Of a DNA stretch of 53,409 nt, positions 23,923 through 31,718 are shown one piece after another. Made by a program: the position numbers and the translations under genes. Position 1 is the stretch's first letter; the number at the start of each line of letters is the position of its first letter. Source of the DNA: Pelatocladus maniniholoensis HA4357-MV3 (GTDB taxonomy: Bacteria; Cyanobacteriota; Cyanobacteriia; Cyanobacteriales; Nostocaceae); NCBI GenBank assembly GCA_019359115.1, contig JAHHHW010000101.1, forward strand, positions 1 through 53,409, read 5' to 3'. A model generated the notes under the pieces. The model saw nothing but the letters and a program-made list of their open reading frames with translations. It made no database searches and had not been told where the DNA came from.

Positions 23923-24057
23923 TCACTGTTCACTGATTTCAGCTTCTTTCGCCTGCTGGGGATCAAAATTCCCCACGATAGTATCATCATCCCATTGGTA
24001 CTTGTTGACAAACAAGCCGTAGAATTGAGGATTTTTTATTTGGGATTTTAGGATTAT
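23923..24057 (-). pseudogene. Possible C-terminal coding remnant in the tkt-fabF gap
   Basis: In the 593-base gap one minus-strand frame reads as plausible protein (NPQFYGLFVNKYQWDDDTIV, then GNFDPQQAKEAEISEQ and stop). It has no in-frame ATG and no Shine-Dalgarno. Its 3' end runs into a GTTCACTG heptamer tract. It could be a decayed gene or a gene with an unusual start. I do not recognise the protein. The rest of the gap holds AACAGTT/GTTCACT repeats and GGGGATC-type repeats. Confidence 0.25.
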
Positions 24058-24345
24058 TCTAGGAAGGATTAGCCTTAATATTCAGTTGTTAAAGGGACGG
24101 AATGATTTGAGCAGGGTGTCGGAGACAATACGTTATTTGTGGGGATCGGGGACACGGGGAACGGGGAAGTCGAATCAACTCCTCAGAAACACTGTACAAA
24201 CCCCTTTATTTATTGAGATCGAAATAGAAATATTTGAAACCAGACTGTAGCCCTTGATATTTCAATAAATCTTTTTCAAATCCCTTATTAAAATTAAGGG
24301 GATTTCCCGATCCCCGATTCGCGATCCTCTGTCCCCTTTTAATTC

Positions 24346-25596
24346 CTAAATATATTTTTTAAATGCTAGCGTCACATTGTGACCACCAAAACCGAAAGAA
24401 TTGGATAGTGCTACCTCAACGCGTGCAGTGCGACTGACGTTTCCTACGTAGTCCAAATCACATTCCGGATCAGGGTTTTCCAGGTTAATTGTGGGTGGCA
24501 AACCGTCGTTGGCGATCGCTAGTACTGTTGCTACTGCTTCAATACCACCAGAACCACCCAATAGGTGACCTGTCATGGATTTAGTAGAACTAATTGCTAC
24601 TTTGTAGGCATGATCACCTAAAGCCCTTTTCATTGCTGCGGTTTCAGTCGAATCGTTGGCTGGGGTGCTAGTACCATGGGCATTGATGTAACTCACCATT
24701 TCGGGAGTTATTCCCCCATCTTTGAGTGCTAACTGTATGGCTCTGGCAGCTCCTTCACCACCGGGTACGGGAGATGTGATATGGTAAGCGTCACAAGTCA
24801 TACCATAACCGACGATTTCGGCATAAATTCTCGCACCACGACTGATGGCGTGTTGCATTTCTTCCAGAATTAAGATTCCTGATCCTTCGCCCATGACAAA
24901 CCCATCACGGTCTTTATCAAAAGGACGGCTAGCGTGAGCAGGGTCATCATTGCGAAACGAAAGTGCTTTGCAAGCGGCAAAGCCAGCAAGAGATAGGGGT
25001 GTAATAGCTGCTTCTGCTCCTCCGCAAACCATTGCCTGAGCATATCCGCCTTGAATCAGGCGAAAAGCATCTCCTATGGAGTTAGAACCAGCAGCACAGG
25101 CTGTCACTGAGCAAGAATTAGGCCCTTTGGCACCAATGTGAATTGCTGTTAATCCCGCAGCCATGTTGGCAATCATCATCGGAATCATGAACGGGCTACA
25201 CCGATCTGGACCACGGTTTAGGTAAACCGTTTGCTGCTCTTCCATTACCTTGAGACCACCAACGCCAGAACCAATAATTACACCTACTTGTTCAGCATTC
25301 AGGTCGTTAATAGTTAACCGCGCATCCGCTAGAGCCTGTTTTGCCGCCGAGACGGCAAATTGAGAAAATCTATCCATGCGCTTGGCTTCTTTACGATCCA
25401 TGTAATCGTGCGGATCGTAATTTTTTACCTCGCCAGCAATACGGCAAGCATGTTGCGAAGCATCAAACAAAGTAATTTCGCCAATGCCATTGCGTCCGCT
25501 TACCAATCCTTCCCAATATTCGGCTGGTGTGTTACCAATCGGTGTAATCGCGCCAACACCAGTTACAACAACGCGTTTACGTATCAAATCTGTCAT
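24346..25596 (-). CDS. fabF: Beta-ketoacyl-ACP synthase II
   Basis: A 416-residue condensing enzyme that elongates acyl-ACP with malonyl-ACP in fatty-acid synthesis. The catalytic triad is present: Cys in VTACAAGSNSIGDAF, His in NAHGTSTPANDSTE and His in KSMTGHLLGGSGG. It starts MTDLIRKRVVVTGVGAITPIG. Its substrate carrier acpP lies immediately upstream on the same strand, separated by a heptamer-repeat spacer of 191 bases; the two are likely one operon. Confidence 0.97.
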   Translation of the reverse strand: MTDLIRKRVVVTGVGAITPIGNTPAEYWEGLVSGRNGIGEITLFDASQHACRIAGEVKNYDPHDYMDRKEAKRMDRFSQFAVSAAKQALADARLTINDLNAEQVGVIIGSGVGGLKVMEEQQTVYLNRGPDRCSPFMIPMMIANMAAGLTAIHIGAKGPNSCSVTACAAGSNSIGDAFRLIQGGYAQAMVCGGAEAAITPLSLAGFAACKALSFRNDDPAHASRPFDKDRDGFVMGEGSGILILEEMQHAISRGARIYAEIVGYGMTCDAYHITSPVPGGEGAARAIQLALKDGGITPEMVSYINAHGTSTPANDSTETAAMKRALGDHAYKVAISSTKSMTGHLLGGSGGIEAVATVLAIANDGLPPTINLENPDPECDLDYVGNVSRTARVEVALSNSFGFGGHNVTLAFKKYI

Positions 25597-25624
25597 GACT
25601 TAAGTTACAAGTGGCTCTCCGGCA

Positions 25625-25786
25625 GGACAAAATAGGGATTGGGTATAGGGCATTAGGAATTGCAAATCGGGCATTGGGGATTAAGAGTTGGGAGTTGGGA
25701 ATTGGGCTTTATGTAATTTTTACCATGCACAATGCCCTATGCACCATGCCCTATACCCTATACCCTATGCCCTATGCCCTAACCTC
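25625..25786. repeat. TGCCCTA/GGGATTG heptamer array between acpP and fabF
   Basis: The spacer consists of GGGCATTGGG/GAATTGGG units followed by CACCATGCCCTATACCC-type units of opposite complementarity, able to fold back. It lies within the probable acpP-fabF transcript. Confidence 0.7.
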
Positions 25787-25787
25787 T

Positions 25788-26039
25788 CTATGCGGATGTA
25801 GCAACTTCTTTGTCGATGTAATCCAATGCTTCTTGAACTGTGGTAATTTTTTCGGCAGCTTCATCAGGAATTTCGATATCAAATTCTTCTTCTAAAGCCA
25901 TTACTAACTCAACAGTATCTAGGGAATCAGCGCCTAGATCATTGGCAAAATTAGCTTGTGGTGTAACCTCTTCGGGTTCAACACCCAGTTGCTCCACGAC
26001 GATTTCCTTAACTTTTTCAAAAATGTCCGCTTGGCTCAT
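25788..26039 (-). CDS. acpP: Acyl carrier protein
   Basis: An 83-residue acidic protein. Phosphopantetheine attaches to the serine in [19 protein letters not shown]. It carries growing acyl chains for fatty-acid synthesis, including the step of the adjacent FabF. The four-helix ACP pattern is complete and the length is usual. A GAGGAAT Shine-Dalgarno lies upstream of the ATG at 26039. Confidence 0.98.
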   Translation of the reverse strand: MSQADIFEKVKEIVVEQLGVEPEEVTPQANFANDLGADSLDTVELVMALEEEFDIEIPDEAAEKITTVQEALDYIDKEVATSA

Positions 26040-26291
26040 AGATTTAATTCCTCAACCAGTTGCTATAGTCCGCTCTTTATGGGTTACATGGTTTTGAGCA
26101 TATACATCTTAATCCGAAAGGGCGATCGCATACACCCTTTTAAACAATTCTGTTTTGCAATTCTTACTAAAATTTTTTCAGAACTACGCCCCAACACCAA
26201 CAGTCTTGCAACCAAAACTAATTAAGTGATGATCAAAGGGATAATAAAACAGTTATTGTCGAGGGATGATACCTCATAACTTACAATATCT

Positions 26292-27197
26292 ATGCTATCC
26301 CATACATTGAAATACGCTTACTACCCAGGTTGTGTTGCTCAAGGGGCTTGTCGGGAACTTCATCAATCTACAGTAGCCTTGAGTAAAGCATTAGGCATTG
26401 AACTTATTGAACTCAAAAAAGCTGCTTGCTGTGGTTCTGGCACTTTTAAAGAAGATTCTCAACTTTTAGAAGATACTGTCAATGCTCGAAATATTTCTTT
26501 GGCAGAAGAATTAAATTTACCTTTGCTGACTCATTGCAGTACTTGTCAAGGTGTCATTGGCCATGTTGACGAACAGCTCAAAGAATGCCAAAAAACAAAT
26601 CCGGCTTATGTTGGACAAGTTAACAGCTTGCTTCAAAAAGAAGGCTGTTCACCTTATCGAGGAACGACACAAATCAAACATTTGCTTTATGCTCTCGCCA
26701 GAGATTATGGCTTAGAGGAAATTCAACAACGGGTTAGCCGTAAATTAACAGGACTCAAATGTGCTGCTTTTTATGGCTGTTATCTCCTGCGCGCTCAAAA
26801 ATTTATGGCTTATGATGACCCCTTCCAGCCAGAGACAATGGAAAATCTGTTTCAAGCGGTAGGAGCTACACCCATTTATTACAGAGGTCGTACACAATGT
26901 TGTGGTTGGCCTCTTGCCAGTTATGCTACCACCGAGTCCTTCAAAATGGCTGGTAAGCATATTCAAGAAGCCATAGAAGCAGGTGCTGATTGTATAGTGA
27001 CACCTTGTCCTTTGTGTCATCTCAACCTAGATTCTCGTCAACCAGAAGTCGAAAAGGTGATTGGACATAAACTGAGTTTGCCAATTCTACACTTACCACA
27101 GTTAGTTGCCTTAGCGATCGGCATTAGTCCCAAAGAACTAGGTTTGGAAAGACACATAGTTTCTACTCAGCCAGTCTTGGAGAAATTAGGGGTTTAG
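26292..27197 (+). CDS. HdrB-like CCG-domain iron-sulfur protein
   Basis: A 301-residue protein with two CCG (cysteine-rich) domains. The first has YYPGCVAQG, KKAACCGSGTF and THCSTCQG; the second has AFYGCYLL, TQCCGWPLASY and TPCPLCHLN. This arrangement matches subunit B of CoB-CoM heterodisulfide reductase and related CCG subunits (glycolate oxidase GlpC/GlcF, SdhE-type succinate dehydrogenase anchors), which bind non-cubane [4Fe-4S] clusters. Cyanobacteria lack methanogenic coenzymes, so it is more likely a redox or quinone-linked subunit. The partner is not in the window. It is divergent from acpP. Confidence 0.8.
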   Translation: MLSHTLKYAYYPGCVAQGACRELHQSTVALSKALGIELIELKKAACCGSGTFKEDSQLLEDTVNARNISLAEELNLPLLTHCSTCQGVIGHVDEQLKECQKTNPAYVGQVNSLLQKEGCSPYRGTTQIKHLLYALARDYGLEEIQQRVSRKLTGLKCAAFYGCYLLRAQKFMAYDDPFQPETMENLFQAVGATPIYYRGRTQCCGWPLASYATTESFKMAGKHIQEAIEAGADCIVTPCPLCHLNLDSRQPEVEKVIGHKLSLPILHLPQLVALAIGISPKELGLERHIVSTQPVLEKLGV

Positions 27198-27263
27198 GAG
27201 TGTATGGGTGTAGGGGTTAGGGGAAAATAACTATTAACCCTTGACCCTTGAACACCACATCAA

Positions 27264-29657
27264 TCAATTTTGATCAAGCGGTTTTCCCATTGGTGTCACT
27301 GTAACTTCTGGAGTAGAAGGTATATTTATTGATTGTGATGTTGGTTTTTGGGTAGGTGGAGGGGTAAAAATAGGTGCTGATGTCGTCTCCGGAGATGGTG
27401 GTTCAAAAGTTGGCATTGGCGAAGTTGTAGGAGATGGCAAACTAAATCTAGGAGTTGGCGCTGGTGTAAAGTTGATGTTTGGTTCAGTTTCTACAGATGG
27501 TGTTGATTCTAAAGTAGCAGTGGGTGTGGGTGTAGATATAGGTTTGCTTGATTGCTGAGGCTGCTCGAATTCTGGTTTTGGAAATGTTGGTTTCAGTGCT
27601 GGATCTATTCTGGGCTTAGTTGGTTTTAAAGGTGACAGTGTGGGGATTTCTGAAGCTGTGGGTTTGGCAATGGGAGATGGTGTGAAGGTGACTTTGGATT
27701 TGGGGTGGGCTAATGGTTCAGTTGTTAGTTGAGGTAATTTAATCTCAGGTTGATTAGGTGAGGATGCCAAATGGCTCGAATAAAACCAAGCTAACAATCC
27801 ACCGGAAGCCAAAATTCCGGTAGTAATAACCCCTTGTGGTGAAAGTAAAAAGTTTTGCCGCAGAGGCCCAGATAAAGGTGCAGCTTGTCCCTCTACTATG
27901 TTCATCCGAGTTAATGGTGAAACTGAGGAGGAAGATAAAGGGTAGACGTGTTTTTCTTTAATCTTGTTAGCAACTTGCTTATTAATAACAGGTTGAGAAT
28001 CGTTTTTTGTCGAGTCAACTTTTGATTGTTGAACAGGCTGATGACCTTTTTTTGTGCTGTGATTTTGAGAGTTGGGGCTATTTTCGATTTTTGGCTGGAT
28101 GGAAGGTTCACTGCTACCATTCTGTAAATGTTGAGACTGGGGAACTGATACTGATAAAGATGAAGGAAGCAAATTGAAATTTTGGCGAGTGAGTGCTAAT
28201 CCTGTAAAATCACTCAAAGCTTCTCGTAATTCTAAAGCTCTGGTAAAGTATCTAAAGGCTATGCTGTTTTCTTCTAAACACAGAGCGCGAGTACCAAGTT
28301 GATGTAAAGCCCAAGCTTCAGAGGCTTTGTCTCGTTCGGCTTGAGATGCTTGCAGTCCACGTTGCAGCACATGTTCCCACAAACCCCAACGCTTACTTAA
28401 AGCTAGCAAACCTTCTACTGCTTTTGCTAAATGTAAAACAACTTGCCAACGGCTAGCTCTAACTGACACTTCTAGTATTTGGACGATCGCATCAATTTTT
28501 GTGAGTAAAGTTTGTGGTTGCTGATTATACAACTGTGTCCAATCGATAAAGTAAGCGATCGCGTTTTCTAATGGTGTTCCTAATTTCCAGGCTGGCGGTA
28601 GTATTTCTCGGATTGTCTTGTTGCTGATGCGATACCGATAATCCTCCAGTTTAATCAGATAACGCCGTTGCAAATTTTCTAAAATTTCAGAGATGTCTGG
28701 TTGTTTTGTAATCGCTGCAATTTCTTCCTCTGACAACCCCACCTCACCCATGACTGCGAAAATTTCCAAAACGTCTCTATGGGGGTGTGGTAACAACTCG
28801 ATGATTTGTTGAATAAGATAGATGCTAGCTTGAGAATTTGGTAGTTGACTGACAATTTCAGCCAGCGATCGCTTTTCTGTTAATGCGTAAGCGATCGCCA
28901 ATTGCAAATGCATCGGGTTTCCCTTGAGGATAATACACAGGGATCTAGCAGCAGGTAGTTCCTCTATGGTTAGAGAACGCCCCATTTTTGTTTCAACAAA
29001 AATTAAGGCATCCTGAATAGACACTCCAGAAAGTTCAGTAGAGTATGCTTGTTGGCGGAGACGTTGTTTTGCAGAAGCAACCATAAAAGTACAGTTGCTA
29101 ACAGTATTTCTCAACTGTTGCACTTCATCTTGAATAAGTTGAGCGTCGTCATCTAGTATGACTAGTGCGTGTTTGTCCTGAATTTGTTGCTGTATTTCGT
29201 CATCTGTGGGTTTATAAGGGATATCACTTTCATAGAAAGCTTCCCAAATGGATTGCAGTAAATCACTGACATAGGGGTGATGAGCAGATAGATTAATGAC
29301 ACCATCGCTGAACACAGAATTAGCTTCTAGTTCTGATGCCAAATAACGCAATAAAAAACTTTTGCCAAAACCCGGCGGACTATAAAATTCTACTGCTTGT
29401 CGAGATCTTAAAGTTGCGATCGCCTCATTGATCGGTTTTTCACGCTCTAGAAGTTTCTCGCTCGGAGGCTGACGTGTCAATACTGGTGCAGAAATTTCTC
29501 GCAAACTCGGTTGTTCTTGTGTGATTGCTGATTCTGCGATCGCACCTTGGCTAGAACCAATTTTGAGAGTGTACTGACCAACAACCAATGTATGATTGGT
29601 ATCTGTCCGTATATTTGCTATTAAATTGCTGTGCGGCATAGATTTTTTCTCAATCAT
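27264..29657 (-). CDS. STAND-like NTPase with membrane anchor and Pro-rich tail
   Basis: A 797-residue protein. Residues 60-260 form an ATPase module: Walker A PPGFGKS at 94-100, Walker B HALVILDDD at 163-171 and a sensor-like CTFMVASAKQR at 189-199. A winged-helix-like region follows at 285-350 and a helical, TPR-like region at about 400-490. After a polar linker there is a single transmembrane helix (609-629), then about 165 residues rich in Pro, Thr and Ser. The order fits a STAND (NB-ARC/AP-ATPase) signalling protein tied to a membrane. The start is at 29657, with an alternative ATG at 29639; neither has a clear Shine-Dalgarno. The trigger and effector are unknown. Confidence 0.7.
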   Translation of the reverse strand: MIEKKSMPHSNLIANIRTDTNHTLVVGQYTLKIGSSQGAIAESAITQEQPSLREISAPVLTRQPPSEKLLEREKPINEAIATLRSRQAVEFYSPPGFGKSFLLRYLASELEANSVFSDGVINLSAHHPYVSDLLQSIWEAFYESDIPYKPTDDEIQQQIQDKHALVILDDDAQLIQDEVQQLRNTVSNCTFMVASAKQRLRQQAYSTELSGVSIQDALIFVETKMGRSLTIEELPAARSLCIILKGNPMHLQLAIAYALTEKRSLAEIVSQLPNSQASIYLIQQIIELLPHPHRDVLEIFAVMGEVGLSEEEIAAITKQPDISEILENLQRRYLIKLEDYRYRISNKTIREILPPAWKLGTPLENAIAYFIDWTQLYNQQPQTLLTKIDAIVQILEVSVRASRWQVVLHLAKAVEGLLALSKRWGLWEHVLQRGLQASQAERDKASEAWALHQLGTRALCLEENSIAFRYFTRALELREALSDFTGLALTRQNFNLLPSSLSVSVPQSQHLQNGSSEPSIQPKIENSPNSQNHSTKKGHQPVQQSKVDSTKNDSQPVINKQVANKIKEKHVYPLSSSSVSPLTRMNIVEGQAAPLSGPLRQNFLLSPQGVITTGILASGGLLAWFYSSHLASSPNQPEIKLPQLTTEPLAHPKSKVTFTPSPIAKPTASEIPTLSPLKPTKPRIDPALKPTFPKPEFEQPQQSSKPISTPTPTATLESTPSVETEPNINFTPAPTPRFSLPSPTTSPMPTFEPPSPETTSAPIFTPPPTQKPTSQSINIPSTPEVTVTPMGKPLDQN

Positions 29658-29792
29658 TAAATCGATTTTTACTTCATTTACCGCGATCTTGCTACTTACG
29701 TAGATACATATATTACATTATCTAAATTTACGTAACCAAGTGTTCCAGTGTTTGTAGTTGACCAAAAATAATGGGATACAAGCCCCGTCCTT

Positions 29793-29966
29793 CTAGGACG
29801 GCTTTTTATTGATCAGTTCATCAACATAATCCCTTAACTTGTTTTGCCAGTCAGGGACATCTTTAAGCGCTTCTTTTTGTCCAATCCTTCCCCTAAAACA
29901 GATGGGACTGTCGGCTAATGGATTCTCACTTGTAAAACCTAATTTATGTTTTTTCTGGAAAGTCAT
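29793..29966 (-). CDS. Small conserved-looking protein divergent from tnpB
   Basis: A 57-residue protein (MTFQKKHKLGFTSENPLADS, continuing ICFRGRIGQKEALKDVPDWQ and ending DELINKKPS). The ATG at 29966 is preferred; a longer frame from 30023 would overlap tnpB. The spacing and the VPDWQ-KLRDYVDELI pattern look like a real, compact helical protein. It lies inside the left end of the TnpB element, back to back with tnpB (55 bases between starts), and ends at the subterminal hairpin, which could terminate it. The function is unknown; a DNA-binding or regulatory partner of the element is possible. Confidence 0.55.
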   Translation of the reverse strand: MTFQKKHKLGFTSENPLADSPICFRGRIGQKEALKDVPDWQNKLRDYVDELINKKPS

Positions 29967-30021
29967 TGTATAGCTTTGTATATATGTGTATACTAATAGT
30001 TGTATCACAATTAAGGAACTC

Positions 30022-31338
30022 ATGAAAGCCAGATTTCAGTATCGTTTCTATCCAACCGACCAACAACAACAGAGTTTAGCTCAGTTGTTTGGTTGTGTTC
30101 GTGTGGTGTGGAACGATGCGCTGGCCATCTGCAAACAGTCCGAAAAGCTTTCTAGTAACAACGACTTACAAAAGTTAGTGATTACGCAAGCTAAAAAGAC
30201 TGATGAACGTTCATGGTTGTCTGATGTTTCTAATATCCCGTTGCAACAATCTGTTGCTGATTTGGGAGTTGCGTGGCTAAACTTTTTCGACTCCCTTAAA
30301 GGTAAACGCAAAGGTAAAAAGGTTGGCAGTCCTAAATTCAAAAAGAAGACGCAAAGACAATCAGCGCGATTTAGAATTGGTGGATTTTCAATCAAAGGAG
30401 AAGAAGTATATCTAGCCAAAATTGGTAATGTTAAGCCTATTTGGTCAAGATATCTACCATCCGCGCCTAGCAGTGTAACTGTTATTAAAGATTGTGCTAA
30501 CCGCTATTTTCTCAGCTTTGTTGTAGAGGTCGAGCCTATTCGTACTGACGCCAAAAACCAAAGCATTGGTATTGATTTAGGGATTAAAACCTTTGCCGTC
30601 ATGAGCAATGGGGATAAGGCAATAAGTCCTGATTATTCAAACAAAGACCGCAAAATTCGCAAGCTACAGCGTAAGCTAGCAAGACAACAAAAAGGGTCAA
30701 AACGTCGTGAAATTACCCGCTTAAGAATTGCCAAACAACACAATCAACTTGCAGATAAGTACATGGACATTAAAAAACAGCCAACCTTGGCACAGCCCTT
30801 TAGGGGCTGTGCCGCCCATACCGACAGTCTTTGAAACAAACAGATAACTCATAAAGGTTGGCTGTTTTTTCAGGTGGATCTACTTACCCGAAAAGATTTC
30901 CTGCACAAACTATCAACCAAAGTAGTTAGTGAGAACCAAGCTATTATTTTGGAAGACTTAAATGTGTCGGGAATGGTTAAAAATCGCAAGTTAGCAAGAG
31001 TGATTAGCTTGCAGGGGTGGCGAGAATTCCGTGTGCTTTGTGAGGCTAAATCCGAAAAACTTAATCGAGATTTCAGAGTAATTAGCAGATGGGAACCCAC
31101 AAGCCAAACTTGTTCTTGCTGCGGGTATCGTTGGGGCAAAATTGATTTATCTGTTCGCTCAGTATTGTGCTTGAATTGTGGGACTGAACACGACCGAGAT
31201 GAGAATGCAGCAAAAAATATAAACAAAGTCGGGATAGGGCATTGCCACGACTCTAAACGGACACGGAGGAATTGTAAGACTACTTCGGTAGCAGAATCCA
31301 TTGAAGTGTCAAGAATCACCGTTCGTTTACGACGGTAA
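30022..31338 (+). pseudogene. tnpB: tnpB (RNA-guided nuclease family), split by a miniature element
   Basis: The N-terminal part (MKARFQYRFYPTDQQQQSLA) begins at an ATG with AAGGA upstream and includes the RuvC-I aspartate in IGIDLGIKTFAV. It runs into a stop at 30832-30834. The remainder, in the same phase from 30886, begins TRKDFLHKLST. It has the RuvC-II glutamate (IILEDLNVSGM), a zinc ribbon (CSCCGY and CLNCG) and the RuvC-III aspartate (HDRDENAAKN). Removing the 127-base insertion and one TA gives the continuous family motif LADTRKDFLHKLS in frame. So the gene was intact until recently, with all three catalytic residues kept. Confidence 0.88.
30758..30884. mobile_element. 127-bp miniature element with TA duplication inside tnpB
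   Basis: The element is bounded by TA (30756-30757 and 30885-30886). Terminal inverted repeats of 31 bases match at 26 positions; the inner part AAAAAACAGCCAACCTT is perfect on both sides. A second palindrome GGCACAGCCC-TT-AGGGGCTGTGCC lies inside. TA duplication and the lack of coding capacity point to a MITE mobilised by an IS630/Tc1-mariner transposase, a type known in Nostocales. Confidence 0.88.
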
Positions 31339-31369
31339 GTATGTCAAAATTTCTCGGACACCTATAAAG

Positions 31370-31462
31370 CAATACGCTTGGTGTTAAGCCCACAATTCTT
31401 TGTACCAGATGTGTAGCAAGATCCCCCAGGATAATTTCGCGTCTCTAACACCAAGCGTATTG
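31370..31462. mobile_element. 93-bp miniature element with 10-bp target duplication
   Basis: Perfect 17-base terminal inverted repeats CAATACGCTTGGTGTTA are flanked on both sides by the 10-base direct repeat ACCTATAAAG (31360-31369 and 31463-31472). Removing the element and one repeat copy restores the hairpin ACACC-TATAAAG-GGTGT just downstream of tnpB. It has no coding capacity. The duplication length differs from that of the TA-type element, so a different transposase family moved it. Confidence 0.88.
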
Positions 31463-31551
31463 ACCTATAAAGGGTGTAGCTCGCAATTGGACAGCACACT
31501 ATCCCTACCTTGTAGAAGGATGGGGAATTCCGCCAAAGAAGGTAAATTATT

Positions 31552-31689
31552 TTTTTGAGCTTGGCGAAATGATTTTTGAGCTTGGCGAAATGATTTTTGA
31601 GCTTGGCGAAATGATTTTTGAGCTTGGCGAAATGATTTTTGAGCTTGGCGAAATGATTTTTGAGCTTGGCGAAATGGTTTTTGAGCTTA
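31552..31689. repeat. 21-bp tandem repeat array, six full units plus a partial
   Basis: GAGCTTGGCGAAATG recurs at exactly 21-base spacing at 31557, 31578, 31599, 31620, 31641 and 31662. A degenerate seventh copy is at 31683; units are joined by A/T-rich TTTTT. The copies are almost identical. It lies between the end of the TnpB element and the 3' end of the amidase gene. There are no spacers, so it is not a CRISPR. Confidence 0.92.
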
Positions 31690-31718
31690 CCTACAGGGTA
31701 GATATTAAAATACCAAGT

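Larger units (their letters stand above)
29771..31535 (+). mobile_element. IS200/IS605-type TnpB-only transposon, interrupted
   Basis: The left boundary is near the hairpin GCCCCGTCCTTCTAGGACGG (29779-29798). The right boundary is near a second imperfect hairpin CCCTACCTTGTAGAAGGATGGGG (31503-31525). Subterminal hairpins of this kind are usual for elements mobilised by TnpA (Y1) transposases, but no tnpA is present, so this would need help in trans. It contains a small divergent gene, tnpB and two nested miniature elements. Exact ends cannot be fixed without an empty-site comparison. Confidence 0.65.

Noticed and set aside
26040-26291. Plus-strand frames crossing the acpP start and its upstream gap
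   Set aside because: Antisense to acpP and its leader; no start signal or family pattern. The gap is more likely the acpP / HdrB-like divergent promoter region.
31552-31689. Tandem array considered as a CRISPR
   Set aside because: Units are contiguous with no variable spacers and no cas genes are nearby.
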